A stretch of DNA of 64,000 nt from Shewanella corallii (GTDB lineage Bacteria > Pseudomonadota > Gammaproteobacteria > Enterobacterales > Shewanellaceae): assembly GCF_023349125.1 (NCBI RefSeq), contig NZ_JAKIKT010000001.1:620001-684000 (forward strand), read 5' to 3'. How positions within the stretch are numbered: the first letter of the stretch is position 1; each line of letters opens with the position of its first letter. A program made the position numbers and the translations under genes. Below are positions 35,287 through 44,915 of this stretch, piece after piece. The notes beneath the pieces are model-generated. The model did no database searches, was not told where the DNA came from, and worked only from the letters and a program-made list of their open reading frames with translations.

Positions 35287-37734
35287 TTAGTAGTAGTAGC
35301 TGAAGTTAACACCAAAGGTGCGAGGACGGTTGGTACTGATACGGCGGTTATCATCCTGGGTGTTGATAAACAGTTCAGCACGCTCATCAGTCAGGTTGTT
35401 GGCATACAGTTTCACACCCCAATTGTCCTTCTCCAGTCCTACAGAGAAGTTGACCATGGTGTAGCCATCCTGCTGCTCACGTTCTTCTGCAACAATAGAG
35501 CTCCAGGACTTACCAGCGTACTGGACGCCCAGCTGCCAGTTGGCATAGTAGTCTGCCAGATCCCAGTCATACCTCAGTCTCAGGTTACCCTGGAACTTGG
35601 GCGTCAACGGCAGCTCGCTGCCAACAGGGGCCATCTCAATGACTTGTCCCTTGAGGTTGGTCAGCTCAGTTTCGTTGTAGGATACCGCACCATAGACAGT
35701 GAGGTTGTCGGTCGCGTTCCACACCACATCGGACTCAATACCCAGAATCTCAGAGTCAGCTGCGTTTTCGATAAAGGTCAGAATCGAGACGTTTACTGGA
35801 TCGAAACGGGACACCTGCATATCGTTCCATTCGATGAAGTAGATGTTACCGTTGAACTTCACGGTTTGATCTGCCAACAGGGTTTTCCAACCCATCTCAT
35901 AGTTGACTACATCATCCGTTCCATAGGTCACTTCCACATCCGGGAAAGCCGCATTATTGGAAGGGATACCGCCACCACGGTTGAAACCGCCGGGACGGAA
36001 GCCTTCTGAGTAGGTGGCGTACAGCAACACATCGTCAGTGGCTTTATAGGACAGATTGAACTTAGTGATGATGTCATCAATTTTCAGCGGCTCAGTGGTG
36101 TGGCCACCTGACTTATCATAGTCACGGCCACGGTCTGTATTTTTAGAGCCCTGGAATATACCGTCGGCAAAGTTAGATGAGCCGGTAAAGTCTGACTCAA
36201 TCTCATACCAGCGCAGGCCGACTGTGGCGGTCAGGTCATCGGTAATGTCCCAAGCCATTTCACCGAACAGGGCGATCTGCTCTTCAGTTCGGGTAATGTC
36301 GTTGAAGAAGGCGACGCCGGCAGGACGGGTGTTGGGATTGATGTTGTTGGCATCAGAGATAGGTGCATTGGGAGCAAAGCCCAACTCAGGGGTAGCCATA
36401 TAGTAATAGTCATCCTGAGTTTCAATCTCATAGTCATCGTAAAAGATACCTGTGACATAGCGCAGGCTATCTGTGATGTCGCCAGTAATACGGAACTCAT
36501 GGGTCATACGCTTATGATCCTGCTGTCCCTTAAAGCCCTTGGTTGGGTCTTTACAGTGGCGTACATCGGTAATCACATTGGGATCAATGTCATAGTTGAT
36601 GATGTAGTCAGGGTTGTCATAAGTACAGGTGTAGTAAGCGATAAAGGCGCCCGAGTTGTTATAGCCGGTGTAGTCGATTGACTGCTGTACTTCACGGTCC
36701 AGGAAGGCACCGGTATAAACCAGTTCCAACGCATCCAGTCGACCTTCCAAAGTCCAGGAGGTCTGATTGAACTTGTCTTTGAGGCTGTCGGGGAAGTAAC
36801 GCTGCACCTGCAGATCACCCACCTCAGGGTCGTAATCAAATACACCGTCAGCGCCAATCTCCTGCTGCATGGTTTGTACCAGCAGATCCCAGTCATCGTT
36901 GATCAGGTATTTAAGACCCAGACGACCGCCTTTGTAGAAGCTGTCGTTAAAGTTTTCCTGAACCAGAGCTGCATTATTGGCGGAGTCATACTTGGCGCCG
37001 GGCAGATTAACCGCAGACTCAGGGTTAATGCTTGGGTCCAGAGTAAAGTTGCCCTGAACATTATCGATATAGCCGCCACGGTTAACACTGTAGATGGTGC
37101 CGCGGATAGCCAGGTTATCGGTTACCGGCAGGTTGATCATCGACTCGATCACTGTGCTCATGTCACCACTTTTGGTGGTTTCCAGTGAGGAGCTGAAACC
37201 TGCCTCGAATACATCGATTTTTGGCTTGTTGGTGATATAGCGGATAGTCCCCGCCTGAGAGCTGGCACCAAACAGAGTGCCCTGAGGTCCAGGCAGCACT
37301 TCGATGCGCTCAATATCAGCTGCATAAACATCCAGGTTACGGCCGGGCGCGGTAACGGGTTGCTCATCAAGATAGAGGGCTACGTTGGGCATGGTGCCCT
37401 GAGCGCCTGAAAGCATGACGGTAATCGGCTGAATCGCCATACCACGGATGAAGATATCTGCCTGGCCTGGACCCCGGCTACCCACATTCACGTTTGGCAT
37501 ATAGCGGACGAAATCGTCGAAGTTACCCACGTTTTGATCTTTCAGATCTTCAGCGCTCATTGCCTGGACTGCAACGGCTGTATCCTGAATATTCTGGACA
37601 CGCTTGGTAGCCGTTACTTCGATGGTCTCAATTTTGCGTTCTACATCTTTCAGGTCGTCTGCGCTGATACTGAAACTGGCAGAGGTCGCCAGCGCGCAAA
37701 CAATGGCCTGATTCAGGCGGTTTTGTCTGAACAT
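35287..37734 (-). CDS. TonB-dependent receptor
   Basis: An 815-residue outer-membrane barrel. A signal peptide (residues 1-25, ending SISA) is followed by a TonB box-like IETIEVTATKR and a plug domain from IQDTAVAVQAMSAEDL to GTLFGASSQAGTIRYITNKP. The barrel ends in PRTFGVNFSYYY with an aromatic last residue. It resembles the large family of Alteromonas/Sphingomonas-type receptors with unknown substrates. Start 37734 has AAGG seven bases upstream; the longer frame to 37803 is rejected because it precedes the signal peptide. The substrate is unknown. Confidence 0.9.
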   Translation of the reverse strand: MFRQNRLNQAIVCALATSASFSISADDLKDVERKIETIEVTATKRVQNIQDTAVAVQAMSAEDLKDQNVGNFDDFVRYMPNVNVGSRGPGQADIFIRGMAIQPITVMLSGAQGTMPNVALYLDEQPVTAPGRNLDVYAADIERIEVLPGPQGTLFGASSQAGTIRYITNKPKIDVFEAGFSSSLETTKSGDMSTVIESMINLPVTDNLAIRGTIYSVNRGGYIDNVQGNFTLDPSINPESAVNLPGAKYDSANNAALVQENFNDSFYKGGRLGLKYLINDDWDLLVQTMQQEIGADGVFDYDPEVGDLQVQRYFPDSLKDKFNQTSWTLEGRLDALELVYTGAFLDREVQQSIDYTGYNNSGAFIAYYTCTYDNPDYIINYDIDPNVITDVRHCKDPTKGFKGQQDHKRMTHEFRITGDITDSLRYVTGIFYDDYEIETQDDYYYMATPELGFAPNAPISDANNINPNTRPAGVAFFNDITRTEEQIALFGEMAWDITDDLTATVGLRWYEIESDFTGSSNFADGIFQGSKNTDRGRDYDKSGGHTTEPLKIDDIITKFNLSYKATDDVLLYATYSEGFRPGGFNRGGGIPSNNAAFPDVEVTYGTDDVVNYEMGWKTLLADQTVKFNGNIYFIEWNDMQVSRFDPVNVSILTFIENAADSEILGIESDVVWNATDNLTVYGAVSYNETELTNLKGQVIEMAPVGSELPLTPKFQGNLRLRYDWDLADYYANWQLGVQYAGKSWSSIVAEEREQQDGYTMVNFSVGLEKDNWGVKLYANNLTDERAELFINTQDDNRRISTNRPRTFGVNFSYYY

Positions 37735-38163
37735 GTAAAAACCTTTTTTATTTTGTGTGTTTATGATGCCCTGAGTTGCTGTCCCAAAGGCTCTCCATAG
37801 CAAAAAAGACGTATAGTCAAAGAGTTAACTCATATCCCCTGAAGTCCTTTGAAAGGTTTCAAGACAAATAGTTAGAGCTCAATGCATTATGTTAGCACAG
37901 TGATACATTCGGTTGCAGTTTTGTTGCCTAATTGTTCTCGTAAGCTTCGGTTTTTTAGCGTCAATGACTGTGTCAGGAGAGCTTTTCTCTGTCGTGGGTA
38001 GGTGATTTATTAGATTGAGCTGAAATCAATGGGTCGCCATGTTCGCCAAAAAGAGGATGAGTTGAGATAAAAAAGCCGGCTAAGCCTGAAGAGGCTGCCG
38101 GCATGGCGTACTCACTTGGGACTATTCACTCTGAAGCAGATTGTCAGCGGCCCAAATCTCACA
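37735..38163. other. Intergenic region between the receptor and purT
   Basis: The left part is the leader of the receptor gene and the right part holds the purT terminator. I see no ORF or recognisable operator (no Fur-box-like palindrome). Confidence 0.45.
38068..38102 (-). terminator. Terminator after purT
   Basis: On the minus strand, GCCGGC-A-GCCT-CTTC-AGGC-TTA-GCCGGC is followed by six T residues. The outer and inner stems are both perfect. Confidence 0.85.
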
Positions 38164-39339
38164 TCAGAAGATGGGCTCTATTTTGGAGGCGGCAGTTACC
38201 GCTTTGTTGATGGCAGCGTCGATATCAATATCCCTAGCCAGTGCCACGCCCAGGCGGCGACGGCCATTAATTTCGGGCTTGCCGAACAAACGTAACTGAG
38301 TATCAGGCTGGGCCAGTGCCTCTGCCAGTCCCTGATAACGGATATTGGCGGACTCGCCTTCAGCCAATATCACTGCTGAGGCTGATGGGCCATGTTGGGC
38401 GATATTGGTAACAGGCAGTCCCAGAATAGCCCGAACATGCAGGGCAAACTCAGATAAATCCTGACTGATAAGGGTGACCATGCCGGTATCATGTGGGCGA
38501 GGCGAGACTTCTGAGAAGTACACCTCATCACCTTTAACAAACAGTTCAACACCAAACAGACCCAGGCCTCCCAATGCTTCTACCACTGACTTGCCCACCG
38601 CCTGAGCTTTTTCAAGCACAGTTTGCGACATCTGCTGAGGCTGCCAGGATTCGCGATAGTCACCATCCTCCTGTCTGTGACCAATTGGGGCACAGAAATG
38701 AATACCGTTAACCGCGCTGATGGTTAACAGGGTAATTTCATAATCAAAGGCGACAAAGCCTTCCACAATCACCCGGCCTTCTCCGGCGCGGCCACCCTGT
38801 TGAGCATAATCCCAGGCTGTGTCTATCTGAGAGACTTGCCGAATAACGCTCTGGCCCTTGCCTGAAGAACTCATTACCGGCTTAACGACGCAGGGCATCC
38901 CTATCTTATTGACTGCTTCTACGAACTCTTCATGAGTGTCGCAGAATTGATAAGGGGAGGTGGGTAAACCCAGCTCCTCGGCAGCCAGTCGGCGGATACC
39001 TTCTCTATCCATTGTCAAGGCGGTGGCTTTGGCGGTGGGCACCACCTTCAGACCTTCGGCTTCAAGCTCAACCAAAGTGGCTGTGGCAATGGCTTCAATC
39101 TCAGGGATGATCAGGTGCGGCAGCTCCTGCGCAATCAGAGCTTTAAGCGCTTCGCCATCCAGCATATTGATCACATGAGAGCGATGGGCCACCTGCATGG
39201 CGGGGGCATTGGGGTAGCGATCGACACCGATCACTTCTACGCCCAGACGCTGCAGCTCTATCGCGACTTCTTTGCCCAGCTCGCCGCAACCAAGCAACAT
39301 GGCCCGGGTTGCACCCTGGGTATTTGGAGTGCCAATCAT
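38164..39339 (-). CDS. purT: Formate-dependent phosphoribosylglycinamide formyltransferase
   Basis: An ATP-grasp enzyme that makes formyl-GAR from GAR, formate and ATP in purine synthesis. Length is 391 residues, the same as E. coli PurT. Family blocks: [42 protein letters not shown] and [29 protein letters not shown]. It is monocistronic with its own terminator. Confidence 0.96.
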   Translation of the reverse strand: MIGTPNTQGATRAMLLGCGELGKEVAIELQRLGVEVIGVDRYPNAPAMQVAHRSHVINMLDGEALKALIAQELPHLIIPEIEAIATATLVELEAEGLKVVPTAKATALTMDREGIRRLAAEELGLPTSPYQFCDTHEEFVEAVNKIGMPCVVKPVMSSSGKGQSVIRQVSQIDTAWDYAQQGGRAGEGRVIVEGFVAFDYEITLLTISAVNGIHFCAPIGHRQEDGDYRESWQPQQMSQTVLEKAQAVGKSVVEALGGLGLFGVELFVKGDEVYFSEVSPRPHDTGMVTLISQDLSEFALHVRAILGLPVTNIAQHGPSASAVILAEGESANIRYQGLAEALAQPDTQLRLFGKPEINGRRRLGVALARDIDIDAAINKAVTAASKIEPIF

Positions 39340-39521
39340 GGTGTGGGTACCTTCTTATTGTGTGAGGTGATTATTGGAATTTTGCTGAAGTGTACCCCGA
39401 AGCCACTGCCTGCTAACCCGCCGAAAGTGGGAATAACCGTGATTTGTGCAACCGATCACCGGATTGTATTTTGTTCAGAATTTACAGATTTTTAGAGCAG
39501 AAAGTCAGGCGGGAAGGATAG

Positions 39522-39545
39522 TAAAAAGCCCGCATTTGCGGGCCT
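39522..39545 (-). terminator. Terminator after the DUF4136 lipoprotein gene
   Basis: On the minus strand, GGCCCGCAAATGCGGGC is followed by TTTTTAC. It sits 15 bases past the stop codon. Confidence 0.8.
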
Positions 39546-39558
39546 TTGAATGGGGGGC

Positions 39559-40104
39559 TTACTTTGCGTTTTCCGGTTGGGGAGGAAACTGAGCCAGGAT
39601 TTTGTCGACCGTTTTCTGGGCTGCGGTGGCTTTCTTTTCTCCGCCATCTTTAAAGTCGTAACTGTCGGTACCACGCCAGATCAGGCGGCGACTGGGATCA
39701 TAGATACGAATATCGACCTCCTGCTCTTTGACATTCTTGCTGGTAGGCAGATCAACGGCGGTGCCAACACTGATACCTCCGCTGCGTCCCCAGGAGCCCG
39801 TTCCCAGGCCGATGGAGACATTTGACTCATCCGGCTTGTCACCGGTGGACAGGCTAAAGCCAACCAGAAAGTCAGGTGCCCTCGGATAGTCTTTAAAACC
39901 TTTGTTTTGCAGATCCCGACTGATCTGATTACTGATACGTTCGGCGCTGATGGGGTCATCACTTGCAGGGGCCGGCAGCATGGTGAAGTTCTCCAGCCTG
40001 CTGAAATCAAAGTCTACAGCATAATCTGTTCTTGGCGGCTTTCCGGCGCAGGCAGATAACAGGGTTGCGCTGAGCAATATAGCGAAAAGTTGGCGGCACT
40101 TCAT
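39559..40104 (-). CDS. DUF4136 lipoprotein
   Basis: A 181-residue outer-membrane or periplasmic lipoprotein with lipobox LLSAC near residue 19. DUF4136 features: TDYAVDFDFSRLENF near the start, ISRDLQNKGFKDYPRAPDFLV in the middle and RLIWRGTDSYDF near the end. The function of the family is unknown. Start 40104 has TTGGAGAAG upstream. The longer frame to 40155 is rejected. Confidence 0.8.
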   Translation of the reverse strand: MKCRQLFAILLSATLLSACAGKPPRTDYAVDFDFSRLENFTMLPAPASDDPISAERISNQISRDLQNKGFKDYPRAPDFLVGFSLSTGDKPDESNVSIGLGTGSWGRSGGISVGTAVDLPTSKNVKEQEVDIRIYDPSRRLIWRGTDSYDFKDGGEKKATAAQKTVDKILAQFPPQPENAK

Positions 40105-40276
40105 AGACTTCTCCAATAGTCGGCATTCCAATTGATTCAAGGGTATGGCTTTCATGTAGCCTGTGACAAGTTAATTACGCCCGCTAACCTGTTTAATTTC
40201 AGTGGCAGGTGTTATACCTAGGAAGAAGCTGTTTACAGCTTTGCGACTTTTTCATCCAGGAGGCACACTCAGTTTT

Positions 40277-40549
40277 ATGGAGCAGTTGGGCTTTTTTGAG
40301 ATCCCCAGTCCCTGTTTGGGGGTGTGTAAAACCGATAACCGGGGTTACTGTCTTGGCTGCTTGCGCAGCAGGGATGAGAGATTTCACTGGCAACAGCTTA
40401 CCGACGTCCAGAAGCTGGAGGTAATTCGCCTGTGTAAGCGTCGCCGCCGCAATCGCCAACTGGCCATTCTCAAGGCCCGCAAAGAGCAGATAAAACAGCA
40501 GCGTGATGAGATGAATGGTCAGCTTAACTTCGGTGATGATCCGGAGTGA
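40277..40549 (+). CDS. DUF1289-family Cys-rich protein
   Basis: A 90-residue cytoplasmic protein with the DUF1289 signature: PSPCLGVCKTDNRGYCLGCLRS with four Cys, followed by W and a basic tail (LCKRRRRNRQ). The Cys cluster probably binds a metal. ATG 40277 was chosen because family members start just before this motif; the AGGAGG lies 14 bases upstream, farther than normal. Function is unknown. Confidence 0.8.
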   Translation: MEQLGFFEIPSPCLGVCKTDNRGYCLGCLRSRDERFHWQQLTDVQKLEVIRLCKRRRRNRQLAILKARKEQIKQQRDEMNGQLNFGDDPE

Positions 40550-40701
40550 TACCTTCTATTTCAATGTATTAGCATCCCCCTTCCTCCCAAAGTAGGAATT
40601 ATTTCCCGCCTTTTCCCAATACTTTCAGCTCGACGTTTTACCTAGCTTAAACATAAAGCCTTTTTGTGGCGGTAAAGCTCCGGAATTCAGTGGGAGGTAG
40701 G

Positions 40702-43047
40702 GTGAAATACCAATCAATAACCAGAGGGAAATCCTCAAAGCCCGTTTTGTCTTTGCTGACGCTGGCAATCGCGGGCTGCATACCTGTCAGCGCTATTGCC
40801 GATGATCAGAAACCTGAAGTGATTACTGTATTGGGACATGCCGATGAGCGTGATGGCCAGTGGTACCCAGGCAGCCATCAACACACCAATATGGCTGACA
40901 TTGAGCGCAGTCTGGATACCAATTTGGGGCAGTTGCTGAAATCCAGTTTCGTCAGTGTCAGCGTCAATGACGTACAGAACAACCCGTTTCAGATGGACTT
41001 GCAGTACCGTGGTTTTACTCTGTCTCCTCTGCTGGGGCTGCCTCAGGGCATGTCAGTTTATGTTAATGGCGTACGCTTTAATGAGCCTTTTGGCGATACG
41101 GTTAACTGGGACCTTATTCCCCTGACTGCATTGCGTGAAGTGAGCCTCTATTCCGGATCCAATCCTGTGTTTGGTCAGAACACCCTGGGCGGCGCTCTGG
41201 TGTTGGATGTGAAAGACGGTTTTAGTTTTCAGGACAATGTGCTGGATGTCCGTGGCGGAAGCCATGGCATGTGGCAGGGTACTGTAGAGAGCGGCGGTAA
41301 CTCAGGGGAACTTGGTTACTATGCTGTCGTCAGTCGATATGAAGAAGATGGCTGGCGGGATTTCTCCCCTACCGAAGTGACTCAGTTTCTAACGAATCTG
41401 ACCTGGAAGGGAGACGAAGGTAATCGCTGGGATTTGCTGGCTGCAGCCAGTCGCAGCGATCTGATCGGTAACGGTGCCGTGCCCTTTGATTTGATGGCGT
41501 TGGAAGGTCGCTCAGCGGTATATACCCATCCTGATCAAACTGAGAATGATCATTGGTTTGCCTCCCTTGCCGGGGATATTCAGCTGGCGTCTAACCTGTC
41601 ATTGGATCTGAACCTGTACTACCGGGACTCAGAGACCAACACACTTAATGGTGATGACAGTGATTTTGAGGAGTGTGAAGTCGATGGTGAAGAGACTCTG
41701 TGCGATGAAGATGATGAGCCGGTAGAGTTTGTTGACCGCTATGGCAAGGAGTTGGATGTCGACCTGGATGAGATGGGACTGGAAGCGGATGATCTGGATG
41801 GTTTGAACAATACCTCTCAAACCAAACAGAAGTCCGGTGGTGTGTCGGCCCAGTTGGTACTCGACCTGGAACGTGGCAGCTTCCCCAGTCAGTGGGTATT
41901 TGGTGCCGGGGCAAGCTGGGCTGATATCGACTTTCGCTCAAATACAGAGTTTGCTGAGTTGATGAATGAGGAAGTTGGCTCGCCGAGGTCCACATCCGGG
42001 GTAGGTCTGTACGATGAGGATTCCATCGTGCGTCTGGACAGCAATCGAACTCAATATTATGGCTTTATTGCCGGTAGCCTGGCGTTGCGGGATAACCTGC
42101 AGCTGACGACAGCGGCAAGGTACGACTTTACCAATATTGAGATGATAGATTTGGCGCCGGGGGAAGATGGCACCACATTGGATGGTGATCATGATTTTAA
42201 CCATCTGAGTCCCTCTGTTGGGCTGACCTGGCAGTTTATGGAGCAAACCTCATTGAATGCGTCCTGGGCGCAATCCAGCCGAGCCCCAACACCGGTAGAG
42301 TTGAGTTGTGCCGATCCTGATGCACCTTGCAAACTGCCCAATGGCTTCGTTTCAGACCCACCACTTGAACAAGTGGTCACAGATACCTGGGAGCTGGGTA
42401 TTGACCATCAGACCGGGACTCTGCAGGCAGGGCTGACCTTGTTTTACGCCATGAACCGGGATGACATCATTTTTCAACAGGCTGGAGGACTGCCGTCAGA
42501 GGGATACTTCGATAATGTTGGCGATACCCTCAGGCAGGGCGTTGAGACTTATCTGAGCAAGCAATGGCAGGATTGGCATCTGAGTGTGTCATACAGCTAT
42601 CTGGATGCGACTTTCCAATCCCCCTATATCTCATTCAGCCCCAACAATCCTTTAGGAGGGAACCGTCAGGTTGAAAAGGGAGATCGTATTCCGGGATTGC
42701 CTGAGCACAGTGCCAAAGCCAGTCTTGAATGGTATTGGGAGGATCTGCTGCTGGGTACAGACCTGCTGTATCAGAGTGGTCAGTATTATCGTGGGGATGA
42801 AGCCAATGAGAATGAGCAACTGGATGGCTTTACCCTGGTGGATCTGAGAGCCAGTTACAGGATTAACGAGTGGGTCGCTGTTTATGCCAGAGTCGATAAT
42901 CTGTTTGATACTGATTACGAGACCTTTGGGGCCTATGGAGAGTCTGATGAGGTGCTGGAGGGAGTCTATCCGGGCTTTGATGATGCCCGTTTTGTAGGAC
43001 CGGGGGCACCAAGAACCTTTGCCGCAGGTGTTAAGGTGAGCTTCTAA
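40702..43047 (+). CDS. TonB-dependent receptor with a highly acidic loop
   Basis: A 781-residue outer-membrane receptor. A signal sequence ending SAIA is followed by a plug domain from VITVLGHADE to FGQNTLGGALVLDVKDG and a barrel that ends APRTFAAGVKVSF. Residues 318-367 (41653-41802) are an unusual acidic stretch with 25 Asp/Glu in 50 residues and two Cys (C325, C334), placed in a predicted extracellular loop after the strand SLDLNLYYRDSE. I chose GTG 40702 because GGGAGGTAGG lies just upstream; the frame is open back to 40666. The substrate is unknown; metal binding is an inference. Confidence 0.88.
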   Translation: MKYQSITRGKSSKPVLSLLTLAIAGCIPVSAIADDQKPEVITVLGHADERDGQWYPGSHQHTNMADIERSLDTNLGQLLKSSFVSVSVNDVQNNPFQMDLQYRGFTLSPLLGLPQGMSVYVNGVRFNEPFGDTVNWDLIPLTALREVSLYSGSNPVFGQNTLGGALVLDVKDGFSFQDNVLDVRGGSHGMWQGTVESGGNSGELGYYAVVSRYEEDGWRDFSPTEVTQFLTNLTWKGDEGNRWDLLAAASRSDLIGNGAVPFDLMALEGRSAVYTHPDQTENDHWFASLAGDIQLASNLSLDLNLYYRDSETNTLNGDDSDFEECEVDGEETLCDEDDEPVEFVDRYGKELDVDLDEMGLEADDLDGLNNTSQTKQKSGGVSAQLVLDLERGSFPSQWVFGAGASWADIDFRSNTEFAELMNEEVGSPRSTSGVGLYDEDSIVRLDSNRTQYYGFIAGSLALRDNLQLTTAARYDFTNIEMIDLAPGEDGTTLDGDHDFNHLSPSVGLTWQFMEQTSLNASWAQSSRAPTPVELSCADPDAPCKLPNGFVSDPPLEQVVTDTWELGIDHQTGTLQAGLTLFYAMNRDDIIFQQAGGLPSEGYFDNVGDTLRQGVETYLSKQWQDWHLSVSYSYLDATFQSPYISFSPNNPLGGNRQVEKGDRIPGLPEHSAKASLEWYWEDLLLGTDLLYQSGQYYRGDEANENEQLDGFTLVDLRASYRINEWVAVYARVDNLFDTDYETFGAYGESDEVLEGVYPGFDDARFVGPGAPRTFAAGVKVSF

Positions 43048-43082
43048 TCAGGACGGACTGTCCTCTCTTACAGGATCGCTGA

Positions 43083-43117
43083 TAAAAAGCCGGGGCACTG
43101 ATGTCCTGGCTTTTATA
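43083..43117 (+). terminator. Terminator after the acidic-loop receptor
   Basis: AAAAAGCC-GGGGCACTGATGTCCT-GGCTTTTT forms an imperfect stem with a long T tail. Confidence 0.7.
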
Positions 43118-43281
43118 TAGCTTTTGAATTGATAACATAACTCATTGATATCTTATATTAATATGATAAGACTCTTTTTAGGTTGACTTTTTATTGAGCA
43201 AAATGAAGTCTTTTTTATTATTTAATACTAAATTAAGAATTGCCTGAATATAAGTTGACCTTTATCAGTAAGTAACTAATA

Positions 43282-43854
43282 TTAATGTATTCTTTGCAGT
43301 TTCATTGAAAATACATCTTTGAGACTGAATTGCAGATCTGCAACCGAACGATGTAAGTCATTAATACAGCAAGGACTGTTTTCATTGTTACTTTTCGGTA
43401 CTTTTAAACTGTGACACTTATCTAAAATAAACTTATGGTCAGCTTTAGTGTGACGGCAGTTTTTAGCTATATATTCAATTTGTTGCAGGCGAGAACTAAT
43501 GGCTTCTGGATATTGTCTGAGTGCATTTCTAACACTATCCCAGGAACATCCGGGTTGCAGTTGTTTTTCATCCAGGCCAATGGCTGTGCCGACCAACAGG
43601 TAGCAACGATCCACCAGTTCAAGGTAGTTGCTGGGGAGATCGTCCAGCGCTATCGGGGTTTCGCGGGATTTGATCAGCTCGAAGCTGTCGTCAATGTCGG
43701 CCACCCGTGATAATACCTGATAGGAGTATGCCTCATTGCGGTACTTTGGTGACTGAGTGATATCCTGTTGCCCGGGGTTTTCCAGTTTTAATTTTATATA
43801 TTCAAAGCTTAAAATTTTAAGACTGAACAAACTCTTGTCTTTAATATGCAGCAT
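43282..43854 (-). CDS. Hypothetical protein
   Basis: A 190-residue predicted soluble protein with several Cys in the C-terminal half (NCRHTKADHKF, DKCHSLKV and SPCCINDLH). I see no signal peptide or known motif. A GAGG lies four bases before the ATG, and it lies in an AT-rich stretch between the receptor and the PQQ-associated ABC operon. It may be real but unrelated to either neighbour. Confidence 0.5.
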   Translation of the reverse strand: MLHIKDKSLFSLKILSFEYIKLKLENPGQQDITQSPKYRNEAYSYQVLSRVADIDDSFELIKSRETPIALDDLPSNYLELVDRCYLLVGTAIGLDEKQLQPGCSWDSVRNALRQYPEAISSRLQQIEYIAKNCRHTKADHKFILDKCHSLKVPKSNNENSPCCINDLHRSVADLQFSLKDVFSMKLQRIH

Positions 43855-44141
43855 AAAACCTCAAAACAGACAGCCATAATTTGGCAAAGGTTATTTATAT
43901 ATTTTATACGTAAATTATCCCTGCGTAATTCTTTATGATCCACAATTTCAGGTGAATTATTTTGACTCTTAATTAGGTCAATGACTTATGTCTTGTATCA
44001 GAGTGTAACTATGTGAATTGGATCATGTTGTAAACTTTTTATTCCGGCATAACAAGCTTTCAGCCTATATTTGACTGGCATTTAATATTTCAAAAAATGA
44101 AATATTCATTTATTTCAGTATTATTGGCGCAACCAAGAATC

Positions 44142-44915
44142 TTAAAAACGTCGTTCCGGTTTGAAGCTGGCTATGGCCATCACGGAGAACAGCAGGGTGC
44201 TGAGGGTGACAACCCAGAAGGCGAGGGCACTGAATTCGCCATATAGGGCAAAACGTATGAGTTCAGTGCCGAAGGTGAAGGGGTTATAGCTGCAGATAAG
44301 GTAGAGCCATTGGCTGGCTTCCTGCATTTTCCATAGCGGGTAAAGGGCTGAGGACATGAAAAACATAGGAAAAATGACAAAGTTCATCACTCCCGCAAAG
44401 TTCTCCAACTGACGAACCCAGGCGCCGATAATCAAGCCAAGGGTGTTAAGCATCATGGCTGTCAGCAACATTGCCGGGAGCGCACACAGGTAACCTGTCA
44501 GAGGCGCTTCAATGCCGTAAAGCCAGGCAAACAGCAAAAATGCCGAGGCTTGTAGCAATGAGATAAGCGCCACAGCGACCACCTTGGATAGCAACAGAAA
44601 ACCACGGGGCAATGGGCTGACCAGCAGTACCTTCATGCTGCCCATCTCTCTGTCATAGACCATGGACAGCGAGCTTTGCATACCGTTAAACAGCAGCACC
44701 ATGGCGCACAGCCCCGGCAATATATACTCTTCATAATTTATATAGGTTTCGTAAGGCTCAATAATGGCGATGCCAAGTGCAGCCCGGAACCCGGCAGCAA
44801 ATACAATCAGCCAGAGTAATGGACGAACCAGCGCGCTGAAAAAACGGGATTTTTGCGACCAAAATCGCAGTAACTCGCGCTTGCAGATGCCGCTGAATCC
44901 ATACCAGTAAATCAT
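44142..44915 (-). CDS. ABC-2 type permease of the PQQ-associated transporter
   Basis: A 257-residue inner-membrane protein with six hydrophobic segments. The ABC-2 block MGSMKVLLVSPLPRGFLLLSKVVA and the later FPMFFMSSALYPLW are typical of exporters such as NodJ/drug permeases. It overlaps its ATPase by four bases. The set ABC ATPase, permease, beta-propeller and binding protein is the TIGR-defined 'PQQ-dependent catabolism-associated' system found beside alcohol dehydrogenases; its cargo is unknown. Confidence 0.88.
   Translation of the reverse strand: MIYWYGFSGICKRELLRFWSQKSRFFSALVRPLLWLIVFAAGFRAALGIAIIEPYETYINYEEYILPGLCAMVLLFNGMQSSLSMVYDREMGSMKVLLVSPLPRGFLLLSKVVAVALISLLQASAFLLFAWLYGIEAPLTGYLCALPAMLLTAMMLNTLGLIIGAWVRQLENFAGVMNFVIFPMFFMSSALYPLWKMQEASQWLYLICSYNPFTFGTELIRFALYGEFSALAFWVVTLSTLLFSVMAIASFKPERRF

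Noticed and set aside
40202..40276. 25-codon N-terminal extension of the DUF1289 gene
   Set aside because: Family members begin just before the Cys motif, and the AGGAGG lies within the extension.
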